Shown piece after piece: positions 33,401 through 44,892 of a stretch of DNA of 64,000 nucleotides. The notes below the pieces were generated by a model. It was not told the origin of the DNA. It ran no database searches and saw only the letters and a list, made by a program, of their open reading frames with translations. Numbering within the stretch: position 1 is the first letter of the stretch; each line of letters begins with the position of its first letter. The position numbers and the translations under genes are program-made. The stretch is from NCBI GenBank assembly GCA_039621445.1, contig CP154955.1:52357384-52421383 (forward strand), written 5' to 3'. This stretch comes from Euglena gracilis. Lineage: Eukaryota; Euglenida; Euglenophyceae; Euglenales.

Positions 33401-33775
33401 GGACTGCAGCTAGTCCAAATTTGGCTAGTGGGATTTCTAGCAGACCCCCCCCCCAGGGGGGGTCTGCTAGCAGGGCTAGCTAGTGGAAATCTTTTTTCCA
33501 CTGACCGGCGCGAAGCCCAAAATGGCCAAAAATGCCCGTTTTTGGCCATTTTTGGGAATTTTTGGATCAAAATCAGCCAAAAACCTACCAAAAACCTCAT
33601 TTCCACCTCGGCGCGCAGCGCCGGAGGAAAAAATTTTTTTCCCGTTGGGGGGACCCCCGGACTCCCCCCCCCCCCCGGAAGGGGGTCTAGCTAGTCCATT
33701 TTTTCCAGTGTCTAGCTGATTGGCTAGCCAGTACCCCCCCCCCCCCCCCGGGCGGGGGTCCTTTAGCAAAAGCCT
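33401..33775 (+). mobile_element. Family D element, copy 2
   Basis: Collinear with 24748-25177 at high identity by eye, lacking the internal 70-base hairpin insert. It has no coding capacity, and the inserted or lost hairpin distinguishes the two copies. Confidence 0.9.
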
Positions 33776-33779
33776 CACC

Positions 33780-35730
33780 TTGACCAAAACCTTAAGGCAC
33801 TTTTTGTAAAGCTTTTTAAAGCTAATTTTCAAAGGGATTTTTAAAGTTTATTAAAAATGTGCCCGGTGGGAAGGGTGGAGGGGTTCAGTAGTGATGCCCG
33901 GCGGTCATTGCCAAAGGAATGTGGAAGGATAGTTCGACCTCTTTCATTCGGAGGGTGGCAATTTCATCGAGCCACACAAGATTCGGGCTCAGGATTCCTG
34001 TGCACTCTTGTTGGGTTTTTTTTTGGATTTCTTCCTTTTACTCACTGTTCAGCCATTTCTTATCTGCAAAAGTTGGGTATTTTTGCCAAAAATTTTGTCC
34101 ACCAAATTTGTTCTCTGCTCTGCATCCCTGAGATCCGCATACCCCCCCTGCACTAGAAGCAGGCAGCTTCAGAAAATTTGACCCCACCCGGGGGGGGTCC
34201 AGCCAGCCAGCAGCCTTTTTCCAACCCGGGACCCCCTCCCCCCATCAACAAGTTTTATTTACTTCCATCCGCCCAAAAGGCGGCTGGACACAACTGATTT
34301 TTCGCTTTCAGGGGTGCAAAAAAAGTCAAGGGTCAAAAATGGGCAAAAATGGGTCGGAAAAGGGCTGGCCAGGACAAATTCGGGGTCAGAAGACCATTTT
34401 TTTTTGCATAATTGGCGATTTTTTTTGCTGTTTCGATTTTTTGGTACCCGGTTCGACCCCGGGTGGGACCCCTATGGTGGGGGAGGGGAGGGGGGGTCAG
34501 CCAGCCTTTCTCCAGCCAGCCCAAATTTCCAAACCCCTGATCGCAAGGGCAGATTGGCGTCCGCAGAGACCTGGGGCTGTCCTGACCCACACCCCCTGGT
34601 GTACTTATACATATTCATCGCGCCATCCCGACTACCTCCCCGTTGTCTTCCAGCTGCCAGGCTGAATTTTAAGGTGAGTTCGACCCACGCCGGCAGGGAT
34701 GGTGCCGGCCTAATTCAGCCTGCTCGCATCACTGCCCCCTCCACCCGTAGGACTGGGGCCCATAGGCCCCTTTTCCTCTGCTCGCTGGGTGAGTTATGTG
34801 TCGCATTGCTACGCATTTCTGGCCTTTGCCCCTTTCTGGTCTTGAACTCGTGTGATACCGGTGCTTTTGACTTACCCCCATTCAAGTGCACGGGTGGGCA
34901 CATTATCGGACTGGAGTTTCGGGTGTGCCTCATGGGTGTGCATTTGTTTGGCACCACCCGAAAGCGGTTCAGTGTAGAATGGCTTTTGGGGGGTGCAGGG
35001 CTCAGCAAAAAAGGAGTGTTTTCCACTTTTTTAAGCGAGGTGAACATATACAAAATGTGCCACCACAGGGCTGTCACTGTTTGAGTTGAGGCCGTCAGAC
35101 AGGCAGCTTTTTTCCATCTGTCATCAAATTCTTGTCCAGCCCGAAGCCAAAGGGCAGCGAGACGGCAATGGATGTTTTGCCTTGGAAGGTGCCAAAATCG
35201 GGGGATTTATAAACCTTTACTCTAAACCCAACCCTAATTCCAACCCTAACACTAACCCCAAGGTATTAAATGAGGGGGGGGGGGAGGGGGGTAGCACCCT
35301 CCCCCCCCTCCCTCCCTCATTTGGGCACCTTACCCTGGCCACCTTGTGTGGATGTCGTATGTGTTATGGTTCATCGTTGTTTCGTCATTTTTGGAGTAGT
35401 TCTTGCGTTGCGTTGCTTTCAGTAGCCGTCGGCCGTCGTTCGGACCCCCTTGGCACGCGCGGAAAGGCGGGCCGCGCTATTTATCGCTTAATCCCCTCAT
35501 TCCCCCCTCCGGCTTTAATCACACATTTCGTCGCCGGGGCAATGCGCCCTCGTGCCACTGGCGGGACCAGCCATGGCCTGGGCTTGCCCATTTCCAATTT
35601 GACGCTCTCGACTCCTTGCCCCCTGCTGTCCAAGTCACCGTCCCCCCCCCAGGCATTCTTATTTTTATTATTTTATTTTATTTTATTTTTTTAAGGCGAA
35701 AATTTTCAATTTTTTTAAAAAAATTTCTCG
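33780..35730. other. No recognised gene
   Basis: Contains a CCAGCCAGCCAGCAGCC fragment at 34199 (family M), a consensus donor-like AAG|GTGAGT at 34672 without a supported exon, an AACCCTAAC-like patch at 35225-35262, and a GC-rich open stretch at 35420-35640. None is assigned. Confidence 0.35.
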
Positions 35731-35812
35731 CATTGTGGTATAGTATTTTGGTCAGCAGCTAGCAACGTAATACACAGGTGCACTTGGGGGTTCAATTCTT
35801 ACCCAAAGATGC
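35725..35812 (+). ncRNA. tRNA-like sequence or SINE head
   Basis: GCATTGTGGTATAGTATTTT then GG (A-box-like) and GGGTTCAATTCTTACC (B-box-like) are spaced as in a tRNA. Outer bases GCATTGT and AAGATGC pair at six of seven positions. The T stem TTGGG/CCCAA encloses an oversized loop, so it is not a normal tRNA. A degenerate tRNA or tRNA-derived SINE is likely. Confidence 0.3.
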
Positions 35813-36194
35813 ACAGTTTGGGTTTTAACTTAAAAAATGCCCATATTATATACACCCCCCGACCCTCGACTTCATGCTGGGTGCACAGATGTTTCATAGG
35901 TGCTGCATCAATTTCTAATCAGTTTGGTCAATGGTGCCCTCATGGCCACACACCCTGGAAGCACCTTCTTATTTGGCATCATTGCTGGCACCCAATCAAA
36001 GCCCCAGGGTTCCACAGTTGGGAGGCTTTTTTGGTCAGAAATTTATCGACCACAAGTGACATTTGCCCATTTGTTGAACATTTTCCCCATCGTTCGAGTT
36101 TTGGATCTGTCCAAAACGGGTTCAAAAATATATGCTTGCAAATCCCTAGGCAAAACATTGGCATTTCTCTGGAGTGGCTTTGATGCGTCCAGGA

Positions 36195-36448
36195 GGGGGG
36201 TTATTCAGGGGGAAATTGATATCTGCAATTTTCCCGCAGTTTCCGCAATTTCCCCACAATTTTTCCCCCGCAATTTTCCGCAGTTTTTCCGCAATTTTGT
36301 ACAATTTCTTGCAATTCCACAATTTTCCGCAATTTTCCGCTTTCTCCCCAGCAGTTTTCCGCGGTTTTTTTCCCGCAATTCTTCTGGAATTTTCTGCATT
36401 TTCCCACAATTTCCCTGAAGGCCTCCGATATCAATCCCCCCCCCCCCG
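36195..36448. mobile_element. Family H element, full copy
   Basis: Ends GGGGGAAATTGATATC and GATATCAATCCCCCC are inverted repeats. The interior is a degenerate array of TTTTCCGCAATTTTCCCGCA units, with TTGAAGGCCTCC before the right end. No coding capacity. Confidence 0.75.
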
Positions 36449-36702
36449 GGTTATGTTCAATGGTGACATCAGGACACTTACATCGCAACCCCTGTCCGTC
36501 CATTGCCCTGGGTCCCCTCGCCACCACGGGCCGACCACAGCTTATGTCTTCGCCCCTGCCCCGCACAAGCACTCAAAAAGTTTTTGTCGTGCACCACCTC
36601 CACGGATGCTGTTGCTTAGCAGGCATCGCCCGCAACCACCACTCACCACACACAGCCTGCCTCGTCGCCACAGCTCACGAGGATGCGCTTCATTTGATAT
36701 GT

Positions 36703-37024
36703 GGATGGATGGATGGATGGATGGATGGATGGATGGATGGATGGATGGATGGATGGATGGATGGATGGATGGATGGACTTGGATTGAATGTATGGAAATA
36801 TGATATGTTATATATATAATATATATTATATATATTATATATGTACACTGAATATGAATAGGCACATGCATATGTATATGATATGTATGTTGTATGTATA
36901 TGTATATGTTATATGTATATGTAATGCATGGATATGTATATGCATATGTATATGTCTATGTATAGTAATATTTGTATAGGTATATGTATATGTATTGTAT
37001 ATTTATGTATATGTATATGTATTT

Positions 37025-37057
<33 letters not shown>

Positions 37058-37075
37058 TTATGTATCTGAATGTAT
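36703..37075. repeat. (GGAT)n then TATATG microsatellites
   Basis: A nearly pure (ATGG)n block to 36777 is followed by TATATA/TATATG/TATGTA repeats. Frames through it ([14 protein letters not shown]) are artefacts. Confidence 0.9.
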
Positions 37076-37144
37076 TCGTTACATGGGCATGGGCCCCTTA
37101 CGTTTAAAGTCTGGTATGTGTGTGGGATGGGGATGGGGGGGAGG

Positions 37145-37392
37145 GGTTTTTTAGTCGTGGAAACGGGGGGGGGAGGGGGGTGGGTGGGGGGGTTGGCCGG
37201 AGGGGGGTTGGGGGGGTCGGATGGGTTGTGTACACTTTTCGGCACAAAGGCGCCGAAAAGTGCTATTTTTAGCACTTTTCGCGATTTTCGGCCAATTTTT
37301 TTTTGTGGGGCCCCCGGACCCCCCCCCCCGGGGCGGGCCCCAAGGGGGTGGGTTGGGTGGGGGGGACCCCCCCCCGGTCTTAAAAAAAACCC
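37145..37392 (+). mobile_element. Family A element, copy A3
   Basis: GGTTTTTTAGTCGTGG at the left and CGGTCTTAAAAAAAACCC at the right. ACACTTTTCGGC, AAAGGCGCCGAAAAGTG, TAGCACTTTTCGCGATTTTC then GGCC, and C/G palindromes lie inside. Confidence 0.8.
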
Positions 37393-37399
37393 TGTGCAT

Positions 37400-38125
37400 G
37401 TGAAGGTGCGTGTATGTTTTGTGTAAATGTGAGGGTGTTTTGGTGATGGATATGTTGTTTCAAAAATGGATATATGGATGAGAAGTGTATTATGAACGAA
37501 AAATATATGTATAAAAACATATAAAAGGGGGTGGTAGAACGTGAAAATGTATAAGTTGCGGGATAATATTGGGTTTTTTTTGAAGAGACTTGTGATGTTA
37601 TTTTGTTATGTTGGGGTCCGCTGTGGGATGTAATATGTATATCGATGTCATGGGGAGGGTGGTGTTGTGTTCTGGCCGAGCCCCCCACCCCCCATTCTTA
37701 CCCCTCCCCTCACCCCATTGTTTTTTTCGGTTTTATCCCCAACACCCCTCAAAATACAAACTTTCTTTTTTTTCCCCCGCCCCCCCCCTCCCCCGCCAAT
37801 ACCCCATCCCTTCACTCCGCCCCTGGGTTTTTTTTTGCCAAACTTTGTTTTCCTAAAAATTTGTGGGCATTTTTTCAATCCATTTTTTTTTCCGACCCCC
37901 ACAATATAAATCCTAAAAACATTTGCACAAAAATTGCAGTTGCCACCCTTTTTTTAAAATTTATTTTGTATTTTTTTTGATCCTTTTATTTATTTTCTGG
38001 AGTTCCAAATCCACAGCTTCCTAAAGTTCCATCAGCAAGGTTAAAATTTTGTACAATCATCCTACCTTTTTTGTGCCCCATGATTACACCAGAACATTTC
38101 CCCGTCCACTTTTTCGTCGCTGGCA
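37400..38125. other. No recognised gene
   Basis: A/T-rich, then C-rich low-complexity sequence. Nothing recognised. Confidence 0.45.
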
Positions 38126-38133
38126 GTCCTCAG

Positions 38134-38523
38134 CGACGTGACGTGTGACATGTGTGACGTGACGTGTGACATGTGTGACGTGACGTGTGACATGTGTGAC
38201 GTGACGTGTGACATGTGTGACGTGACGTGTGTGACGTGTGTGACGTGTGTGACGTGACGTGTGACATGTGTGACGTGACGTGTGACATGTGTGACGTGAC
38301 GTGTGACATGTGTGACGTGACGTGTGTGACGTGTGTGACGTGACGTGTGACATGTGTGACGTGACGTGTGTGACGTGTGTGACATGTGTGACGTGACGTG
38401 TGACATGTGTGACGTGACGTGTGACATGTGTGACGTGACGTGTGACATGTGTGACGTGACGTGTGACATGTGTGACGTGACGTGTGTGACGTGTGTGACG
38501 TGACGTGTGACACGTGACGCGTG
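38134..38523. repeat. 21-bp minisatellite rich in TGACGTG
   Basis: The unit GACGTGACGTGTGACATGTG plus T repeats about 18 times, with internal 8-10 bp deletions. Because the period is a multiple of three, long frames on the - strand (repeating HVTSHMS) are artefacts. Confidence 0.95.
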
Positions 38524-38794
38524 ACGTGTGTGCCGCGTGACGGGCTGCCGCGTGCCGCCCGTCACGCGGCACACAGGCCGCCGAGGCAGCCGCCACCCGG
38601 CCGAGGCGAAAACCAACCAGGGGGTAGCCACTGTCCCCCCCTCCCCACCCTCCTGAGGCGTCCCCTGAGTCCCCCCCGCCCCGCCCCCGCTCCCTCGAAG
38701 CCGAACCCGAGCCTCTGCTGGCAGCAGGAACCTTCCGCCTTCCGATCAAGTGCTTGGGGGGGTCCTGGCCGTTGCGTCCCCCCCCCTGAAAATA

Positions 38795-39160
38795 AGGCCC
38801 GTTCTTGTAACCCCCCCCCCAAATAATACCCCCTCGGGGTGTTATTTTTTCGCCCGAAGTCCGGGGGGGAATAGCACCCCAAAGTTTTCGAAATTTTTCG
38901 AAGTCCCGTAGGAGCCAAAATTGCGTCGAAACCCCCCTTTGGGGTCATCTTTTGTGCTTTCTTATGAAATTTACCATTTTTTGGAAGTCAGATGATCCAG
39001 AAAAATCGACTTTTTTTTCGTAGTTTGTTGTCAGAGATTGTAATTTTTACGTACATTTTCAGGTCGAAATCCAGGCCTTCGGCCCGAAACGGGGGGGGGG
39101 ATAAACCCGGTCGCTGAAGTTCGGACCCGAGGGGGAGGGTATTATTTGGGGGGAGGGTTT
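38795..39160. repeat. Family G-like element, diverged
   Basis: AACCCCCCCCCCAAATAATACC and CCCTCGGGGTGTTATTTTTT lie at the left and GGGTATTATTTGGGGGG at the right, enclosing sequence different from the two close family G copies. Confidence 0.6.
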
Positions 39161-39165
39161 ACTTT

Positions 39166-39612
39166 TTGGGCTCGTTGGTGGAACTCATGGTTCCCAGTTT
39201 GCATGTCATGGTGCGTTTTAATCTTGGGTTGGTCTCTCATTCGGTCGGGGTTGATCCCGAGTGGAGGTACGGAGATTTCAGGCCGCCTTCGCACCCTTCC
39301 TTTTTACGGCGCTGGTTTCGCTTCAAATTTCCCAGATTCCGTGGTGGGCTGAAGCATTGGGACGCAGCACACCCTGAAGGACCTCCCACCAAATGCAGGG
39401 GGTTTCCCTTTCAAGTGCGCAGGAAGGCTGGCTGCCTCCCCTCCCCGGCAATGCCCAACTCACAGGAAACGCTGAACCATCTTTGCCGTCCCCCTGAGTT
39501 TTCACCTCAGGACCTCCAAACAAAAGGCGTATTGTACCCTCCTCCCCTCTCCTTCTCCCACCAGCCGCCCTTTCATACCGACCAACTCCAGGTAGCAGGT
39601 AGGGGGTTGTAG
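39166..39612 (+). other. Unassigned open frame of 149 codons
   Basis: Open from ATG at 39166 to TAG at 39610, non-repetitive, with residues such as FRRWFRFKFPRF-like runs and a Pro/Ser-rich tail. No domain is recognised and no splice borders are evident. It is longer than expected for AT/GC-balanced DNA but not decisive. Confidence 0.25.
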
Positions 39613-39614
39613 GA

Positions 39615-41000
39615 ACCCGGTCGCTGGGAGGGGGGGGTATGAGGGAAATGATCCCCGCTCTACCCATGCCAAGCAGCAAACACCCGGTTTACAAACCCCG
39701 GATTCGACGACCACCGGACCGGGCCAGACACAAGCAATTTAAACTGCGGCGCAGCGCCAAGCCCTGAGATAATGGCTCCAGAGCAGAAGCTCCGCAGCAT
39801 TCCTTCCTTTAGCTTTGGACCCTGAGCACTGATTCACTTACCCTTGGTGTGACCCAGACCCCCGGGGAGGGTGGGAGGTGGGTTAAGCGGGGGGGGGGGG
39901 TGTTTCTCCTTTTTTTTTTTGCATTTTTGCACATTTTTTTTTGAGAATTTTTTCAAATTTTCCCCAAAAAGCGCATTTTTGCACATTTTTTGCGCATTTA
40001 TTTTTTTCCAGTGGAATTTATTTTTTTGCTGTTTGGCGCATTTTTTTTTCCTGATGAACCCATTTTTTTCATTTTTTGACCGTTTTTGGATTTTTTTGAA
40101 GTTTTCGAAATTTTGAAACTGAAACTTTCCTCATAATTCCATCAATTTTTGTAAATTTGGTGCCATTTTGCATGTTTTTTGGGGGCAATTTTTGCATTTT
40201 TGTGATTTTTGCGCCTTTTTCGTCAGATTTTGCACATTTTTTTTTGCCATTTTTTCCTTCAAAAAATGCGGATTTTTGCAGATTTTTTTTGCCCAAAAAA
40301 CTTTTGCACAGACATTTTTTTTCGAGGCTAGGCTAGCGCACCCCCCCCCCCCCGGTTAAGGCTGCTGGTGGCATCTGCAGCTTATCCGAGGCCGAGCTGG
40401 GATTTTTTTTAAAGAATTTCCGGTCGAATTGGGAGTTGTTTTGGGATTGGGTTTGGGGTCAACCCACCAACTGTCATGGACGGGTATTTTTTTTTTGAAA
40501 AGTGGGTTTACTCCCAAAGGAAAGGTATTCTGTGAGGAGCAATTAAGTGAATCTTTGGCCCCGAGTTGGGGAAGCTACTCCTATGGACTCTCTTCGCCCA
40601 ACCCGAGTTTCTGTCAGTTGACCACTTCCATGCAAGGATCGCCTTAAAAGCAACACGATGGCAGTGGTGACGTGCTTATTTCGTTGGGTTACAAACTGCA
40701 TTGAGGCTGTGAGAATATTGTATGTATTGGGAGCAAAGAACTGGGAGACAAACGTACTCCCCAAAGCTAGATGTTTTCCAGTTTGCGCAGTTTTATTTTT
40801 AAAAAACGATGTATTATTACATGTTACCAAATCAGAAGAATAGTACTTGTGGATAGGCAATGAAGCTCGGTCAACTGAGGGCAGATTTGATTTTAGTTCC
40901 TGTTGCAAGTTGCAACCTGTATGTATCTGAGTTTGTGAACAGACGAATCCAGCATTTGCTTTTATTTGGTTTTCCCCTCCCTTTGTTTTCGACTTGAACA
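39615..41000. other. No recognised gene; T-rich GCATTTTT region at 39900-40330
   Basis: Many TTTTTGCAC/GCATTTTT units, a low-complexity T-rich repeat. The remainder is unique. Confidence 0.45.
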
Positions 41001-41003
41001 AAG

Positions 41004-41201
41004 TAACCCCCCCCCCCAAATAACACCCCCCCGGTGTGTGATTTGGGCACCCGATCTGGGGCCCCAGGGGGGGTGTTATTTGGGGGGGTGTTATTTTTAC
41101 ATGGAAAACCAAAGGAAAACAAGGGGGTGTGTTATTTGGGCGCTCGAAATCGGCCCCCGAGGGGGGGGGGTGTTATTTGGGGGGGTGTTATTGGGGGGTT
41201 T
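41004..41201 (+). mobile_element. Family G foldback element, copy 1
   Basis: Starts TAACCCCC...AAATAACACC and ends GGTGTTATTGGGGGGTTTA, which are inverted repeats. The interior includes GGGGCCCCAGGGG, ACATGGAAAACCAAAGGAAA and GGGCGCTCGAAATCGGCCCC. It is about 93% identical by eye to 62443-62654. Confidence 0.9.
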
Positions 41202-41209
41202 ATGCATAT

Positions 41210-42690
41210 TTTCACTTTTTCGCGTGTTTTGTGTTGTTTTTCTGGCGATTCTTTAATTCTGCTTTTGCTTTGCTTCAACAATTCCACGTTTCAGTCCCAT
41301 TTCCCCCCCGAGAAAAAACTTTTTGGTAAATTTTTGTCATCTTTTGCCAACAAGTTGCATGCTTTCAGAATCAGCATTCTCCAAAATCTAATCAAATGCT
41401 TATTATAAAAACATAGTTTCATTTTGAAAAAAAATTCCTGCAGTAGGTTAAAATCTTCGTCTGACAGCAGAAAAGCGTGCAAATTGAGGGAACTCCTGAA
41501 GGATTTTGGTGGCTTTTTTTGCATCACGTTTTTCGAAGGTACCCCCCCTGCCCTTCAGCTCCAGTGTCTCATTCTGAAGGTTTTGCTGCCAACGGTGGTG
41601 CCGCCTGCCTGGGAAGGCGCCGCCATCGCTTCGGGTGGCTCTGCCTCGCACCGCCGGCACCCCGAGCCCGTCGCCGGGAGTGTCAGCGCAGGAGGGGTTC
41701 CCCGCCCCTTACTTTATGCTTCCCTGACGCCGGCCTGCCTGAGCGTCCCCCTCCCCCCTGCCCATCGCAACACTGTGCAATAGGATTGCTGACAGCCGGA
41801 TTTATATTTTATCCGGCCCCTATCCAGCACGTCCCGTACGCCGCTCCTGGTGGGTGCTGTTCACCCAACGTCGCACCCAGAAGAAGCGTGTTCTCGCTTT
41901 TCTGCGTGTCTCAGCCTGTTCCGAAACTCGTGTCTCAGACTGTTTCAGTGGGGTCAGAACCAGGGGGAATTCAAATGAATTTTTTTTGTTGTTCAGTTTT
42001 GGGAATTTTTTTCCGCCTTTTTTGTGTGTGTTTTTCTCTCAGCGATTTTTCGAGTTGCGCTGGGAAAACGACATCGAATCAGCAATTTCCGCATTTTGAT
42101 CCAGGTTTTTGCTGTGACCTATTTTTTCCGTAATTTTTGAAACTGTTTGGCCCAGAAATGGGAGTTTTCGGAATTATCATGTTTCAAAGAATGCAAACTT
42201 CTTTCTTTTTCCTTTTGAGCTTTCAACACATTCCCATTCTTTTTGCATTTTTTTGTGTTAATTGGGATTTTTTTTGCGTCAAAATTTTTCTGACGACCGA
42301 AGGTTGGCAACGCCATTTCTGTCCTGGCTCTTGTCATCAGTGGATTTAGGGACCATTCTGTGTCGAATGCAGACCACCAGTCAGCATCATTTGGCAGGTC
42401 CCCGAGCTTGTTGTCTGCGGTATTGGCATTTGTTTGCTTTTTTTTTCCAGGGTTGTGTCGGGCGATCCAACCCCCAAAGCTCTGTTGAATACAACGGCTG
42501 CTTCCTCCTTTTAAGTTGATGGAGACCCAAAGTGCATCGTCTGTATAAATTTATTTATTTATACATGACGGTTATTAATTTATTTATAATTCATTCATTC
42601 ATTTATTTATTTATTTTTGTTGTCACATATATTTTTATTTATTATATTGTCATATATAACTTTATTTATTTGTTTTTTTATATAAATTTC
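41210..42690. other. No recognised gene; GC-rich open patch at 41560-41783
   Basis: The GC-rich patch follows CCCTTCAG and reads LQCLILKVLLPTVVPPAWEG, ending at TAG in 41781. A terminal exon is possible but unsupported. 42550-42690 is a TTTA-rich tract. Confidence 0.3.
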
Positions 42691-42715
42691 TTTTCACGGG
42701 ATGATTTTTTTTCCG

Positions 42716-42902
42716 GTTAAGGGTCGTCCTTTGCCTGAGGGCCGGTGGTTGGGCCATGGCCCAAGGATGCCTGAACTCACTTTCCCCCCCGAAGTCGACC
42801 CCAAACATGCGGATTTTGTCGGCCCGTTGTTTCGGTGGATTTTGCATCGAATACGCCGGGGCAGGAAATCAGTATTTGACGCTTAAGGACCGCCCCGTCC
42901 CG
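42716..42902. mobile_element. Family C element
   Basis: GGTTAAGGGTCGTCC at the left and GCTTAAGGACCGCCCC at the right are imperfect inverted ends. The interior has GGGCCATGGCCCAAGGATGCC then TGAA and GAAGTCGACCCC, as in family B. Confidence 0.6.
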
Positions 42903-43001
42903 CATTGTCAGCCGGCCACCCTCCTGGCCCAGCCAAGCGGCCGCCCAGCTCCGCAACGGTTGCCGAACAAACGAGGGGTGCCCAGGGTTCAATTTTAGGA
43001 G

Positions 43002-43082
43002 CAGACTTTCATTTAGTGCACCGCGGAATTTTTTTTTTTGCGCCGCGGCAAACTTCGCCGCGGCGCACTAAATGAAAGTCTG
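43002..43082. mobile_element. Family I foldback element, minimal copy
   Basis: CAGACTTTCATTTAGTGC at the left and GCACTAAATGAAAGTCTG at the right are perfect 18-bp inverted repeats. Inside are CCGCGG pairs around a poly-T run. Total 81 bp. A longer relative is at 59144-59403. Confidence 0.9.
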
Positions 43083-43089
43083 TTCAGGC

Positions 43090-43915
43090 GGGTGCACGGG
43101 GTTTAGGTTGGGGGGTGTCTCCCCCCGGACCGGAGGGGGGGTTGCGACTTCCCCCACCTGTCCTTATATCGAAGCCTGGGGTGTGCCCCTCCCCGCCTCA
43201 AACTGTCCCCCTCAGGTTCCCTCCCCCAAGCCATGCGGAGTGCGTTGCCGTAGGCGTGGGGAGCAGGCTTCCCTCCGCAGCATTGCCTGTGGTGAGCATC
43301 TTACCAGTGCAGGGGGGGGGGCAGGCGTTGTTGACAACTTCCTGGGGGGGGGGGCAGGCACAATGCGGTTTTGTTCACTCCTTCATCGTCGAACATCGTC
43401 GACGTGGGTTGATTGGTGCCCACAGTCGTTTGCATAACGCAAACCCCACAATGGCAAACTTGTGGCAACATCGGTGGTGCCAACCTGAACACCCACACCA
43501 ATCCCAACCTAATTAGAGAATTGTTTAAAAATCCTTCGAAGTGTGGATGTTTGCAGTCGATCGGGGGGGTATTCCTAAATAGAAGTTTTGCAATATGCAT
43601 GTGCCTAAGAGAACCATCTGAAAAAATATTGCCCAAAATCCATACCCATTTAGCGTTTGGCAAAACAATTACATGATTTAATACCAGCTTTGCGAAACTT
43701 GAAAATGAGAGAAGAAACAGGGGAGGTTTCCCGAGATTCTTTGAACAGCATCCCGAAAGGGAGGGATTGAAACGAAGCCGAAGGAAGGTTACCGAAACCA
43801 ACCCCCGGGAGATTGCCACCTACCCCGGGGAAGTGTTCACCTTTGGCTGTGGCCGGTGCTAGCTGACTTGCCCAGCCTCCCCTCGGATTCCCCCCCCCCC
43901 CCCCCGGGCCAAGCG
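43090..43915. other. No recognised gene
   Basis: GC-rich patch to 43400 with G runs, then unique sequence. A donor-like CCTGTG|GTGAGC at 43291 has no supported exon. Confidence 0.35.
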
Positions 43916-43924
43916 TCCTCCTTC

Positions 43925-44060
43925 CATACAAACTTGCCCCCCCCCCCTAAAGTTGGCCTTAGGCCTTTTGTACATGGCCGCCGAAATTCTTAACATGCAA
44001 ACTTGGCCCCCCTGAGGTTGGCCCCCTGGCCTTACCTTCAACCATGGCCTGGGCCAAGCG
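43925..44060 (+). repeat. Family L repeat
   Basis: ACATGCAAACTTGGCCCC, GGTTGGCCCCC and GCCTTACCTTCAACCATGG are shared with 50725-50800. The first half resembles 11575-11620. Confidence 0.65.
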
Positions 44061-44504
44061 CCCGGGGGGGGGGGGTACTCCCTGGGCTTGTCCCTCGCCT
44101 GGCGTGCCAAGTCGCAGCCTCGCAACCCATGCGAAATAGGCGCGCTCCAGCCCCCCCCGGGACCCATTCTGGCGGTTTCTCTTTTTCCGATCCGACCATG
44201 ATGATCACTCCCCGGGGACCGGCTGGCAAAAAAAAAGTGGCAAAGTGGCAAAGCTGACGAAGTGGCCAGGCATCGGGGGGAAGGTAATGCCGGCGCACAG
44301 GAGGTCTTATTTTTGGGGGGCTGTGACTCTCAATCAGATTACGTCCCCTCGCTCTGCCCTTTCAAGCATACACTCCTCACTACACTCTTCACGCAACGCA
44401 GGGTCACGCGGCCCAACCCCACCGCCTCCCAGGGGGAGGGCGTTGGCTACCAAAACGACCGCTGGCGAGGGGAAGAGGGAGGGGGGCCACGAGCAGAGAT
44501 TTTT

Positions 44505-44740
44505 TTTTTAAGTTTCGTGTCCCGGGGGGGTGTTGGGTGGGTCACTGGGTGGGTGGGTGGGTGGGTCCCGGCTGAACCCCCCCTCCCGGGGTGTCGGGTC
44601 GAGTGGGTACGCGGGGTCTTCTTTTATTTTAGGTGCGAATCGCCGAAAGTTTTTTGGCCCCAAAGTTTGCCCCCCAAAAGTGGGTCCCCTAAGCTCCCCC
44701 CCCCCCCCCCCGGGGGGGCCTGGGGGCAGGGAGGGGCAAA
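44505..44740 (+). repeat. Family J repeat, copy 1
   Basis: TTTTTTTTTAAGTTTCGTGTCC, GGTCCCGGCTGAACCCC, CTTTTATTTTAGGTGCGAA, TTTGGCCCC and CCCCCAAAAGTGGGTCC occur in the same order as at 57972-58165 and 58735-58938. Confidence 0.7.
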
Positions 44741-44751
44741 ATATGCACCGT

Positions 44752-44892
44752 GCATTTTTTGCAGTTTTTTGCAGTTTTCACATTTTGGGGTTTTTGCAGT
44801 TTTTTGCAGTTTTTTGCAGTTTTTTGCAGTTTTTTGCAGCTTTTTTTCCTGAAAAAACTGCACACGTGCAGTTTTTTTGCAGTTTTTTTTTT
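44752..44892. repeat. (TTTTTTGCAG)n array
   Basis: About nine GCAGTTTTTT units. A smaller cluster occurs at 45931-45982. Each unit mimics a polypyrimidine tract plus a CAG acceptor. Confidence 0.85.

Noticed and set aside
38062-38749. Long - strand frames repeating HVTSHMS
   Set aside because: A 21-bp period keeps all frames open; flanks are not coding.
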